A stretch of 64,000 nucleotides of DNA from Gambelia wislizenii (taxonomy: Eukaryota > Chordata > Lepidosauria > Squamata > Crotaphytidae): the NCBI GenBank assembly GCA_030847615.1, contig JAUMIR010000005.1, positions 109,397,116 to 109,461,115 on the forward strand, written 5' to 3'. Of the stretch, positions 1-9,778 are shown piece by piece. Both the position numbers and the translations under genes were made by a program. The stretch's first letter is position 1, and the number at the start of each line of letters is the position of its first letter. The notes below the pieces were generated by a model. That model ran no database searches. It had not been told where the DNA came from and saw only the letters and a program-made list of their open reading frames with translations.

Positions 1-340
1 TAGTAGTAATGGGGGATTTCAACTATCCTGATATTTGCTGGAAGTCCAACTCTGCCAGGAATTTAAAGTCCAACAAATTCCTCACTTGCCTTGCAGACAC
101 TTTCATTGTCCAGAAAATGGAAGAGGCAACAAGGAGATTAGCTATTTTATATCTGATCCTAACCAATGAGGATGACCTGGTTAATGGTGTGGAGGTGGTG
201 GGATCATTAGGCGAGAGTGACCAAGTGACCATGTTCTCCTGGAGTTTGTTATACAGAAGAAAGGGAAATACAAGCATAGTCAGACATGCATTCTAGACTT
301 TAAGAAAGCTGATTTCAGAAGACTTAGGGAATTACTGCAG
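1..340 (+). pseudogene. CR1 LINE ORF2, endonuclease-domain fragment
   Basis: The reading frame from position 9 gives the start of the characteristic endonuclease stretch [12 protein letters not shown], where the D and N belong to the catalytic core of apurinic-type (APE) LINE nucleases. It continues through a segment with GSLGESDQ, matching the SDH-type motif of CR1 with the catalytic H replaced by Q. A stop falls at 294-296. The coding sense resumes in another frame ([16 protein letters not shown], 293-340), so there is a frameshift near 290. In the family this domain nicks the target DNA for target-primed reverse transcription. The copy is cut off on the left by the window edge and on the right by a minisatellite. 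It is a dead fragment; assignment to CR1 rests on protein pattern recognition. Confidence 0.8.
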
Positions 341-1095
341 GGAAGGGAGTGAGTTTCAACTGGGCTCCATTCTCTCTCCCTCCCCAGAAGCTTTAAGAAC
401 ACTGCTTCATTGTGTTGGGACCTCCAGCAAGGAAGACAGTGAGTTTCAACTGGGCTCCACACCCTCTCCCTCCCCCCAGAAGCTTTAAGAACCCTGCTTT
501 GCTGTGTTGGCACCTCCAGCAGGGAAAGGAGTGAGTTTCAACTGGGCTCCACACCCTCTCCCTCCCCCCAGAAGCCTTTAAGAACACTGCTTCATTGTGT
601 TGGGACCTCCAGCAAGGAAGACAGTGAGTTTCAACTGGGCTCCACACCCTCTCCCTCCCCCCAGAAGCTTTAAGAACCCTGCTTTGCTGTGTTGGCACCT
701 CCAGCAGGGAAAGGAGTGAGTTTCAACTGGGCTCCACACCCTCTCCCTCCCCCCAGAAGCCTTTAAGAACACTGCTTTGCTGTGTTGGGACCTCCAGCAG
801 GGAAGGGAGTGAGTTTTAACTGGGCTCCACACCCTCTCCCTCCCGCAGAAGCTTTAAGAACCCTGCTTTGCTGTGTTGGGACCTCCAGCAGGAAAAGGAG
901 TGAGTTTCAACTGGGCTCCACACCCTCTCCCTCCCCCAGAAGCTTTAAGAACTCTGCTTTGCTGTGTTGGGACCTCAGCGTCTTTGCCCAGAAGCCTTAA
1001 GAAAGCTGCTTTGCTGTGTTGGGACCTCCAGCAGGGAAGGGAGTGAGTTTCCAATAGGGCTCCATTCCCCCTCCCTCCCTCCAGAAGCCTTAGGA
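335..1095. repeat. ~92-bp minisatellite, about eight units
   Basis: The landmark gagtttcaactgggctcc recurs at about 351, 441, 533, 626, 718, 811 and 902, with a last variant near 1045. Spacing is 90-93 bp, except for a shortened junction before the last unit. Units are pyrimidine-rich in the middle (accctctccctcccc). Two unit types alternate, giving a 185-bp higher-order duplication (see findings). Open frames on the minus strand through this block result from the near multiple-of-three period and are not genes. The array begins exactly where the CR1 endonuclease fragment stops. Confidence 0.9.
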
Positions 1096-1244
1096 ACTGG
1101 AAGTTCTTCAGTCTAAGGGACAAGTATATACCGCTGGGCATGATTTGGAAGAGAGAATTGAAGTGGTGTAGGGGAACAGAAAGTATGGTGGGAATGGAGT
1201 GAGTAAAATATGATGGTCAAATGCAAAATATGACAGTCAAATGT

Positions 1245-1273
1245 CCCAGCGGTACCACAACAGTACCGCTGGG
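1245..1273. repeat. Short perfect stem-loop
   Basis: Arms cccagcggtac and gtaccgctggg are perfect reverse complements (11 bp) around a 7-base spacer. The same core, taccgctggg, also occurs at about 1130-1139. No promoter or terminator context is evident. Confidence 0.7.
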
Positions 1274-1389
1274 AAGGGGCGTCATGTGAAACGGACGCCC
1301 TCTAGCGCTGCAGCCTCGCAACCTGGTGAGGCTGCTAGTGTTATTTTTTGTTTGTCCAAAAAAGTCCATAGAATAGGTGACACCTGGCT

Positions 1390-1475
1390 TGGCAGCAGTA
1401 CATGTAAAGGGAATCTAGGAGACTTAGTGGATCACAAGCTGAACACGAACCAGCATGTTCAGCTGGAATCTTTTG
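1390..1475 (+). mobile_element. CR1 RT C-terminal fragment
   Basis: Translation gives GDLVDHKLNTNQHVQ, matching the thumb-side region after the RT domain of CR1, where (L)GVLVD-KL-- is typical. It is a short island between the minisatellite/stem-loop block and a MITE, and probably belongs to the same broken CR1 as 1898-2524. Confidence 0.6.
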
Positions 1476-1503
1476 ACTAGTCTGTAGGTGTGTATTGCAT
1501 ACT

Positions 1504-1808
1504 TTGGGCTTGTCTAGATGGCCCCTTGACCACATCTTGCCCCCGTCTTGGAGCCCTGCAGTCCAGACAATGCAGGGCATTTGCCCTGTGTTGCCCCTGG
1601 GCAGTCCTCTCAACTCCTGGTGCAAAGATGGGGCGAAGAAGGGGGAAAGACGTGATAAAACCCATTACACCATTTTAAAAAACCTTGTAAAATCTGCTGT
1701 AGCCAAAATAAAGTAGATTGGGCCCCATGTGACTGCAGGAGCCCTTTCCAGCATGCTGGCATGGCACTGCAGCTGCCGTCTGCCTTGCTGTTCCATAGCC
1801 AGGAAGGA
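1504..1808. mobile_element. Non-autonomous TIR element, truncated right end
   Basis: It starts with gggcttgtctagatggcc. It matches, with divergence, the better-preserved element at 33738-34230: shared internal text includes gcagtcc-gacaatgcagggc and gcagtcctc. The right terminal repeat is missing because the CR1 3' end at 1809 abuts it. No coding capacity. It lies inside a CR1 tract. Transposon superfamily not determined. Confidence 0.55.
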
Positions 1809-1897
1809 AACATAGAACTGTAGGGTTGGAAGAGACCACAAGGGCCATCTAGTCCAACCCCCTGCCATGCAGGAAATCATGATCAGAGCATGCCAGA
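1809..1897 (-). mobile_element. CR1 3' end fragment (inverted)
   Basis: The text ggttggaagagaccacaag followed by gccatctagtccaacccc is the reverse complement of the conserved 3' end of squamate CR1. It stands in opposite orientation to, and immediately left of, the CR1 piece at 1898-2524. Confidence 0.75.
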
Positions 1898-2524
1898 CTA
1901 AATAAGGTAGGTAAATAAAAGCCAATGCTATTCTAGGCTGCATTAATAGGAGTATAGTGTCTAGATCAAGGGAAGTAATAGTGCCACTCTATTCTGCTTT
2001 GGTCAGACCTCACTTGGAATACTGTGTCCACTTCTGGGCACCACAATTCAGGAAGGATATTGAGAAGCTGGAATGTGTCCAGAAGAGGGTGACCTGGATG
2101 GTGGTAGATCTGGAAGCCATGCCCTATGAGGAGCGGCTTAGGCAGCTGGGCATGTTTAGTCTGGAGAAGAGAAGGTTGAGAGTGGACATGATAGCCATGT
2201 TTAAATATTTGAAGGGATGTCATACTGAAGAGGGAGCAAGCTTGTTTTCTGCTGCTCCAGAGACTAGGACACAGAGCAATTGGTTCAAATTACAGGAAAA
2301 GAGATTCCAGCTAAACATTAGGAAGAACTTCCTGACAGTAACAGCTGTTTGGAAGTGGAATACACTGCCTCATAGTGTGGTGGAATCTCCTTATTTGGAG
2401 GTTTTTAAACAGAGGCTCAATGGCTATCTGTCGAGAATGATTTGATTGTGTATTCCTGCATGGCAGATGGTTGGACTTGATGGCCCTTGTGGTCTCTTCA
2501 AACTCTATGATTCTATGACTCTAT
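1898..2524 (+). mobile_element. CR1 LINE 3' end
   Basis: This holds the last ~600 bp of a CR1: coding sequence for the ORF2 C-terminus, a short 3' UTR with gatggcccttgtggtctctt, and an octamer-like tail of imperfect attctatg repeats at about 2500-2524, where CR1 elements end. The junction with the DIRS element follows at 2525. Confidence 0.85.
1957..2445 (+). pseudogene. CR1 ORF2 C-terminal region
   Basis: The open frame encodes 162 residues, including SALVRPHLEYCVHFWAPQ, YEERLRQLGMFSLEKRRLR and NTLPHSVVESPYLEVFK. These are the conserved blocks downstream of the RT catalytic palm in CR1-clade LINEs. The catalytic YADD region is absent, so this cannot encode a working reverse transcriptase. 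The methionine start is just the first in-frame ATG; the sense frame enters from upstream. Confidence 0.85.
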
Positions 2525-2722
2525 GCTTGATGAAGCTCAAGGATGCATCACCAACTATCCTACTCTAGAGGTACTTATTTTGATTCCCCTGAGATGGTGT
2601 GTTACTACAACCCTTATGATGGCCATCAATACTTGTTGCCTTGACCTTATTGGTCCTGAAGGAGAAGACACAGATCTTGCTCAACCTCCAACAACAAGCC
2701 TCATACGGCCCCAGCAGACAAG

Positions 2723-3120
2723 GTGAGTAGAAAGCTAGATGTGATGGCAAAGTGGTTCTATGCCTCTGCTGGCCTTGGGATATGTATTGGCAACTACACA
2801 GCTTACATGGCTGGATACCAGCAGCTACTCTGGGAGAGGATCTTCCCCTTCTTAGAAAAACTGTCAGAGGAAGATAAGAGGATGGCAACAACACTCTACA
2901 ATGAGGCACACTCACTGGCTGAGCATCAGTTGAAATCCTCTGTACATTTTGTGGACTCTGCCACTAAGACTCTAGCTGGGACTGTCACACTTTGCTGACA
3001 TGTGTGGCTTCAGTCTTCAGAATTGTCCTTGCAGGCACACTCGATGATTGAGGACATGCCTTTCAATGAAGCTGGTCTTTTCACCAAGAGCCTAACAATA
3101 AACTTGAGCTCACCCACAAA
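2723..3120 (+). pseudogene. DIRS Gag-like (capsid) fragment
   Basis: The frame encodes an alpha-helical protein piece with SAGLGICIGNYTAYMAGYQQ, then LWERIFPFLEKLSEEDK and a run of small residues before TLAGTVTLC. This is the pattern of the vertebrate DIRS first ORF (about 90 residues visible). A TGA ends it at 2998. The sense continues (RHVWLQSS..., SMIEDMPFNEAGLF) to about 3090, matching the downstream part of the same domain. The apparent start is a GTG and is not meaningful. Its role would be nucleoprotein assembly. Confidence 0.65.
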
Positions 3121-3469
3121 ATGAGAACCGTGGTGAGGAAGTTTGGAATTACTTCTCACACCTGTTACCAGCTGATGTCTTGTTACTGGCCCTTCTTCTA
3201 CCCATCCTCATCTCAATGCTCAATGAACCTGGCCCAGACACAATGCTCCTCTTCAAATCAGTCTGCTCCAGCTCTGCCACTGAGTCATCCTTTCCCTTGC
3301 TACATACAGCCAGCCAAAAAGAAGCTTGCAGACATGGGGAAATGTCAGCTTTGACTCCAGGCAAGATCTTCCTCCTTCTCTACCCTTTGGTCCATACTTT
3401 GGGTAGAAGCTGTCTCCCCATCTCTCTACTTGGCAGTCCATAATGACAGACTCCTGGGTCTTAGGCACC

Positions 3470-4755
3470 ATCAATTATGGGTATACCATTGAGTTTGAAA
3501 GCCGCTCACCTACAGGTTTCCTGTCTGTTGCCCCGTCATCTGAGGTTCTTGTACAAGAGATCACCACTTTACTAGAAAAAGGGGCCATAGAACCCAGCCG
3601 CTTTTCTGCATGACACCATGGTTTCTACTCCTGCTACTTCATTGTCAAACAGAAGGATGGAGGCCTGAGTCCTATTTTGGACTTAAGAGGGCTCAGTTCT
3701 TATATTTGCCCAAAGAAGTTCCAGGTGGTTATGATTCCAATGTTCCTCCCTCTCTTGCAACAGGGGGATTGGATGGTGACCCTCGACCTCAAGGATGCCT
3801 ATTTCCGCTTTGGAATCCAAGAATGGCATCACTGTTATCTGTCCTTCTGCATTGGAAGAAGATCCTATAGGTACTGAGTTTTGCCTTTTGGAATCTCCAC
3901 TGCCCCACACATCTTCACCAAGTGTGTAGCGGTGGTCAATACAACAACAAGAAATCCAGGTCTACCCATACTTAGACTATTGGCTCCTGGTTGCCCCTAC
4001 TCACAAGAAGCTCCTCATAGATGTTGACTACACTCTTACGTTGTTGGACTCTCTTGGCCTTGTGGCAAACTACAAAAAGTCTTCCCTTGAGCTGTCTCAA
4101 AGGGTGCTCTTCATCCGTGGCTCCTCGACACCACACTCTCAAGGGCTTTTCTTCCAGAGGAGTATTACTGGTGCCTGCTCGACCCACTCTACATTTGCCT
4201 TGAGAGAAAGTGAGTGAGGACCTGTCTCATTCAAGCCCTTCTAGGGTTCATAGCATCTACGATGGTGGTTACACCATATGCCAGACTCCACATGTGTCCT
4301 CTCCAGCTGTGATTCATCCACAAATTTGGCCCACTCTGGGATCACCAGTTTAAGTTCCTCCTCCCCCGAGCAGGGTTTGGAGGTCTCTCTTGCAGTGGAC
4401 CAACACCAGGAACATGCCTGTGGGCATGCCTTTCCATGAAGCCAAGCTCCAGAAGACCTTGACCACAGATCCCTCACTGCATGGCTAGAAAGCCAACACT
4501 CAATGTCCCTCTGTAAAGGATCTCTAGTCAAGAAGACATATCACATTGACATATTTGAGATGCTGGTGTGAAGAAGGCCCTTTGAGCATTTGTAAAGCTG
4601 TTCAGGATAACACAGTCATGTATTACCTGAACAAGCAAGGGACTACGAGATCCCACACTCTCACCTCGCTCAAACTCACTGTTGCTTGTCTAAATGCATT
4701 TCTATCTCCATGGTCCACTTCCCAGGCACAGAAAAAACTGTGGCAGGCACTCTAA
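3470..4755 (+). pseudogene. DIRS reverse transcriptase / RNase H
   Basis: Across shifting frames one reads LLEKGAIEP, YFIVKQKDGGLSPILDLRGL, GDWMVTLDLKDAYF and VLPFGISTAPHIFTK. These are the fingers and palm motifs of DIRS/Ty3-like RTs; the first catalytic Asp is in the LDLKDAYF block. The expected YLDD catalytic box at 3969-3980 reads Y-L-D-Y, so a catalytic aspartate is lost by one base change. In-frame stops follow near 3876, 4019 and 4080. The RNase H part (to about 4755) is recognisable only as short stretches (VQDNTVMYYLNKQGTTRSH). Not functional. Confidence 0.8.
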
Positions 4756-5895
4756 GTCACTCAACCCACGCCTGTCACGAATGGACTCTCCACATCGGCA
4801 ACCTCTGTCCAGTCTTTGCCAACTGAGAGATTACCCCAAACAACCTCTTGTCTCAGTGGAAAACACCAGATGCCCAGAGTTCTGCTCCTGAATTCTACAT
4901 CCACAGTCCAGAGGGGACGCCTTACTCTTCAACTGGAACAGACCTCTCCTTTACCTCTTTCCACTATTCCTGTTGATTTCAAGGGTCCTTCATCAAGCTC
5001 CAAGCTGAACATGTGTGGGCCATCCTCATCACCCTGTGGTGACCTCACCAGTCATGGTTTGCAACTCTCCTCTCACTGTCTTGATGGGAGTTCAGGCATC
5101 TTCCCCTGAGATCCGACTTTCTCTCCATGAGCAATGGTCAGATAGTCCACCTGGACCTCGAGACACTGAATCTCCCAGTGTGGAGGCTTCTTCTTTGACA
5201 GACCTGCCTAAGAGGATTCAAGGAGTCATTGATGCATCTTATCGACCATCCACTCCTTGATGCTTTGCTTACCATTGGTGGCAGTTTGTCTAGTTCCTTA
5301 CAGCTTCAGGTTGCTGCTCAGATCAAGCCGGAATTCAAGTTGTCCTTGAGTTCCTGATGACTTTGTCAGATGCCGGCCTCTTGATGTCTACCGCCAAAGT
5401 CTACTTGGTGGTGATGTCCCATCACTTCATTATTTCAGGTCACCAGTCCTGTTTCCTGCACTTGGTGATGAAGCAGTTCCTTAAAAGGTATAGGAGTCTT
5501 CCTTGGGATCGTGAACTGGTTCTCAAGCTACTCTGTCAGCCTCCTTTTGAGTACTTCTCTTTCTATTCTCCTCACTTGTTGCATGGAAGATTGCCGTTTT
5601 GGTCACCATTATCTCTGTGCATCGAGTGGGAGAATTGTGTGCCCTTTGGGTATATCTGTACTTCCATGTCACAAAGCTGTTTTATGACCAGATGACTCTT
5701 TTCTGCCAAAGTTTCTTTCTCCCTTCCACTTGAATCAGGACATTGTTTTGCCTGCTTTCTGTGAGAATCCTGTCAATGAATCTGAGAAAGAGCTCCACTT
5801 GCTTGATGTTTGTAGAGCTTTGACTTGATTTGTGGACCAGACTGGTTCTTCTCACCACTCTATGAGACTGTTTGTTTGCTACTCTGGGAAAGTCT

Positions 5896-5931
5896 CCATT
5901 TAGAAAGTCTCCTCAGAGACTTTCTAAATGG
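5896..5931. repeat. Perfect 16-bp-arm hairpin
   Basis: Arms ccatttagaaagtctc and gagactttctaaatgg are exact reverse complements around a 4-base loop. It lies inside the recombinase sequence, where it interrupts coding sense, and looks like a templated inversion (foldback) event. Confidence 0.85.
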
Positions 5932-5970
5932 GTGGTTTCTACCATCCACCTCACCTATGGTCTAATCACA

Positions 5971-6075
5971 CAGGTCTAATCTCCTCCTTGTGTTCATGGA
6001 CATTCCACCAGGGAGTGGACTCGCCCAGGTCTAATCTCCTCCTTGTGTTCGTGGACATTCCACCAGGGAGTTTGC
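5971..6075. repeat. 55-bp tandem duplication
   Basis: The segment beginning caggtctaatctcctcc occurs at 5971 and again 55 bp downstream (6026), nearly identical through ccaccagggag. It duplicates the HSTR-coding part of the recombinase. Confidence 0.85.
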
Positions 6076-6927
6076 AGCTTCCTCTGCTTTTCTAGCAGGC
6101 ATCTCCCTGACTGATAGATGCAGGGCTGCTTTTTGGTCACAGCCCATGACTTTTGTTTCTCATTATCAATTTGGTACTCAGTCCAGGTCTGATGTATCTT
6201 TTGGCAGGGCTGTTCTCATGCCATGTATGTCACAAGCTGACACATGAGCTTTGTCTGCTTTATGTGTTGCACAGTTACCAAAGACATCTTATTGTCTAGG
6301 ATTTTGACTCCACAGTCTTTTCTGTGGTTAATTGTTTATGGATCTCTTTTGAGGTTGAATTCTGTATTATTGAAACATATCTCTCTGGCTTTTCTTTGCA
6401 AACGAATATTCAGGAAGGACTCATCCCGCACTTTCTGCAAGCGCACTGATGACTAAAAAGGCCAATCCAAGATAAACAGGTTTGGTTGCAGAAAGCACAG
6501 CAGAAGGTCTCCTTGGGTGATGTTTCTGGGTTGTGATTCTTTCTGCATTGTCGTTTCTCTTCAAGACTTTTTTGGCATGAGTTCTCAAATAAGGCTGCAG
6601 CATTGTGAATAGTGTGTCTCCATCTACTTCCATGTATATACCATGCTGTTCTGTAGACTATATTTATCCTGCCTTTTATTGCTTACCTGTACTATCACCT
6701 TCTGAGTGGTGCGGTTTGGAATGTACCATGTGATGGTGTACATATTTATTTGCTAGAAAGATATACATGTTTGCCCTTCTATTGCAGTTAACCTCACAAT
6801 ATATCTCATGTTTGGATTTACACCTTATCTTGTGTCTTGGTGTCTTATTCCATGGGGTACTGCCACTCCTTGGGTGATGCATGACACTCCTGCCACCTTA
6901 TAGGTGTAGCTTGCTAGTCTCCAATTT

Positions 6928-7278
6928 GTGTGATTCACAGAGACCACAATGAAGAAGAACTGGTTACTTACCTGTAACTATAGTTCATTGAGTGGTCATC
7001 TGTGAAATCACATAAAGCCACCCATCCTCCCCTCGAGTGTCTTGCCATTCCCTTGGTTTTCATTGATGCTGCTATGTGGTAGACATGGAACTGAGACACT
7101 TGGTGGGCACCGACTATTTATACTGTGGGGACAGTGGGTGGGGCTACTGCCAAATATTCTAACTGGCTGCTCTAGAAGATTCCAAATGCTGCTTCTGTGC
7201 ACGTGCAAAACCCATTTGTGTGATTTCACAGATGACCATTTGAAGAACTAAAGTTACAGGTAAGTAACCATTTCTTTT
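6928..7278. repeat. DIRS-type inverted and direct repeats
   Basis: The left arm (about 6958-7012) contains ggttacttacctgtaact and ggtcatctgtgaaatcaca. The right arm (about 7218-7272) contains tgtgatttcacagatgacc and gttacaggtaagtaacc, its reverse complement with small differences. A shorter direct copy of the right-arm text (gtgtgattcacagagacc) sits at 6930-6947. Such arms are the terminal and internal complementary repeats by which DIRS DNA circularises. They mark the right end of the element. Confidence 0.75.
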
Positions 7279-7280
7279 CA

Positions 7281-8499
7281 GTGGATTTTCCCAGGATTTG
7301 GAACTCCTTCCTAGGGAGCTTTTAGAAAGGAAGTGACTGCAAGCATTTTCAACAGTGTGCTGTTTTAGTCACCTTTATCATTTCTCTTTTTAATGGTTTT
7401 AATTCTATATATAGTTTAATTGCATTTTAACCATAGCATTTTGCATGATTTTGCTTATGCCTTGGTGTGGTTTTCTTTATATTAGCATTTTTTTATAAGA
7501 TGCTCTGAGTCCCAGTTTGAAGAAAAACATGGGTTATAAATTGTTATATTAGAATAAGAAAATGAATTTGGTCCACTGAACAAGCTTTCCTTTTGTCTGG
7601 ATAAGCTTTCATCCAGTTAGCACACAGTCACTGATATTAGGGACTAATTCTCAGGGTTCAAAACTCCTTACCTTCATTTATCTCAGTAATCCTATAAGTA
7701 TTACTGCCCCGTATTACAGCTTAGAGGCCAAGGCTTAGGTTTCTGCCGGCCCAAGGCTTCCTACTATGTCTGTGATTGATGCAAGACGATGATAATTTAA
7801 TTCTTTACATTCTCAGCAGGAATAAATCTCAAAATCTACACACACACCCCATAAGGAACTAGCTCTTTTACCCTGTTCCCAGTATATTCTTAGATTCTGT
7901 CTGTTTTGGACTTGGTAATAGTAAAAAGATTGATATGTGCCTAACCAAAAGTATCTTCCCTCCAACCAAATCTGAATGTGGAACTGCTCTTCCTGCATAG
8001 CTGTGTGGTCAGAGAGCAGCTAGAATTCCTACAGCAGAAAGCTGGACATCAGATACTTTATTTCAGTCATTGAGCAATAAAAATACAGTCAATAAAAACA
8101 AGGAACATAAATGACCTCTAACATCAATTACTATTGACAACTGTATGTGGGTGAACCTTAGACATAATATAGCAAATTTTTGTTACTTTTAAAGAAATAG
8201 TTTTTTCCTGATTATCCAGCAAATAATGTAACTAAAAATCACCAGAATGTCCCAAGAATTTGAATAAAGATGTACAGAGATGTCCCCTTGTCAGTAATAT
8301 CAGTGGGAGTTCTAACATAGATATAATATCCACATATAAAAATCATAACTTGGGTGAGAAGTAGGCATGCATGAATCAGCCTTATGTGAGTCAAGGGCTG
8401 GAGGTGGGGTTGGAAAAGCACCTGGAGATTCAAAGAGAGTGGAGGCATTGCAGGTGATGGACCAACTGGCAAACTATCTATTCTTTTATTTCTTTCAGT
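7281..8499. other. AT-rich intergenic DNA
   Basis: I see no credible coding frame, RNA gene or recognisable repeat here. Longest frames are under 80 codons without domain-like content. Confidence 0.6.
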
Positions 8500-8798
8500 G
8501 ACAATATGAAAGATAATATCTTTCTTTTTCTTTCAGAAACAATGTGAAATTTCAGAATTGATTTGAAATTTGTGGAAACACACTTAGATGGGCTAGCTAG
8601 GGATTAATTCTTCACTAAGATTTTTTTCCTCAAAGGTAGCAATGAATAATTTCAGCAATTTTGTTCCTGCTATGAGAAAATCTTCAGAAGTCATACATTT
8701 TTCAAAGGCTATTCACAATTTGCATGTGGTGGTTTTGTGCAGAAAACAGTATTTTCAGCACGGGAATTAATATTTCTATATTGAAATATCTTCCATGT
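8500..8798. repeat. Old interspersed repeat, left part
   Basis: T-rich text with tgcagaaaa / tttgcatgtgg / ttttgtgcagaaaac resembles sequence at 9229-9430, 26215-26600 and 31029-31320. A CR1 end separates it from 9229-9430. The family is not identified. Confidence 0.35.
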
Positions 8799-9228
8799 AT
8801 AGAATCATAGAATTGTAGAGTTGGAAGAGACCATGAGGGCCATCCAGTCCAACCCCCTGCCATGCAGGAAATCTTGATCAAAGCATCCCCAACAGATGGC
8901 AATCCAGCCTCTGTTTAAAGACCTCCAAGGAAGGAGACCCCACCACGCTCCCAGGGAGTATGTTCCACTGCCGAACAGCTCTTACTGTCAAAAAGTTCCT
9001 CCTAATGTTGAAGTGGAATCTCTGTTCCTGGAGCTTGCAACCATTGCTCCATGTTCCAGTCTCTGGAGCAGCAGAAAACAAGCCTGCTCCATCCTCAGCA
9101 TGACTTCCCTTAAATACTTAAACAGGGCTATAATATCTCCTCTTAATCATCTTTTTTCCAGGCTAAACATACCCAGCTCCCTAAGTCTCTCCTCATAAGG
9201 CATGGTTTCCAGACCTTTCACCATTTTA
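8799..9228 (-). mobile_element. CR1 LINE 3' end
   Basis: The left edge has gaatcatagaattgtagag and ggttggaagagacc-type text, the reverse complement of the CR1 3' end. On the minus strand 8878-9228 encodes SAAPETGTWSNGCKLQEQRF, NIRRNFLTVRAVRQWNILP and SPSLEVFKQRLD, the ORF2 C-terminus. The coding part is about 115 residues and lacks the RT core. Confidence 0.85.
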
Positions 9229-9430
9229 GTGGAAGATGTTGCCTCCTGTGCAGAAAATAATTTTTGCTGTGCAAAGCCATCACATGCAAATTTTTGAGCA
9301 GAATAAGTCCTGAACTGCAAAAATTCTTGTCAGTCCAGGATTCTTTCCATCAGGATTTCTTGACACTTGAAAAATATGTTTTTGACCACTTTTCAAGCAT
9401 TTTCAAACATTACTTCCATCCCTAATGCCA
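9229..9430. repeat. Old interspersed repeat, right part
   Basis: Text such as cctgtgcagaaaataattt and atgcaaatttttgagcag continues the style of 8500-8798 on the other side of the CR1 insertion. Assignment is tentative. Confidence 0.3.
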
Positions 9431-9582
9431 GCTATCCTATGATGTTCCGGTTCCATTTTAAAAATCATACCTAGAATGAAAGGTATATAATGAGAAGATG
9501 AGAAATTCACACTGGATATATCATTGTTTCCAAATTCACTAGTAGACACAATAGATATCAGTGACAATCTTTGGTCCTCCAC

Positions 9583-9778
9583 ATAGAATCATAGAATCAA
9601 AGAGTTGGAAAAGACCACAAGGACCATCTAGTCCAACCCACTCTCATGCAGGAACACACAACCAAAGCATGCCCAACAGATGGCCATCCAGCTTCTGTTT
9701 AAAAACCTCCAAAGAAGGAGACTCCACCACATTATGAGGCAGGGCATTCCACTGCCGAACAGCTCTTACCACCAGCAA
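9583..9778 (-). mobile_element. CR1 3' end fragment
   Basis: It reads gaatcatagaatcaaagag, then gttggaaaagaccacaagg, then catccagcttctgtttaaa and ccactgccgaacagctctta. This is the same 3' end as at 8799-9228, with independent substitutions. It stops abruptly at accagcaaatg, where a hAT-like MITE remnant seems to follow. Confidence 0.8.

Larger units (their letters stand above)
5180..6250 (+). pseudogene. DIRS tyrosine recombinase
   Basis: Readable blocks are QGVIDASYRPSTP, VVLEFLMTLSDAGLLMSTAKVYL, LVMKQFLKRYRSLPWDREL and LCQPPFEYF, the N-terminal and core parts of the DIRS recombinase. Later, QDIVLPAFCENP, LHLLDVCRAL and an H-S-T-R box followed by a downstream H-Y match the catalytic HxxR and tyrosine region. 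The enzyme would integrate the circular DNA copy. Stops, a hairpin insertion (5896-5931) and a 55-bp duplication that doubles the HxxR box (5971-6075) destroy the frame. Confidence 0.75.
2525..7280 (+). mobile_element. DIRS-type tyrosine-recombinase retrotransposon, degenerate
   Basis: The order of blocks is that of a DIRS element: capsid-like Gag (2723-3120), RT and RNase H (3470-4755), tyrosine recombinase (5180-6250), then inverted repeats (6928-7278). DIRS elements replicate through a circular intermediate and insert by a recombinase instead of an integrase, so no LTRs and no target duplication are expected. The left inverted terminal repeat is not seen: a CR1 3' end directly precedes the Gag region. 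Numerous stops and frameshifts break every domain. Confidence 0.8.

Noticed and set aside
280..1141. Long minus-strand frames with repeated motifs (VWSPVETH...)
   Set aside because: They follow the ~92-bp minisatellite, whose unit is close to a multiple of three; no domain and no independent coding evidence.
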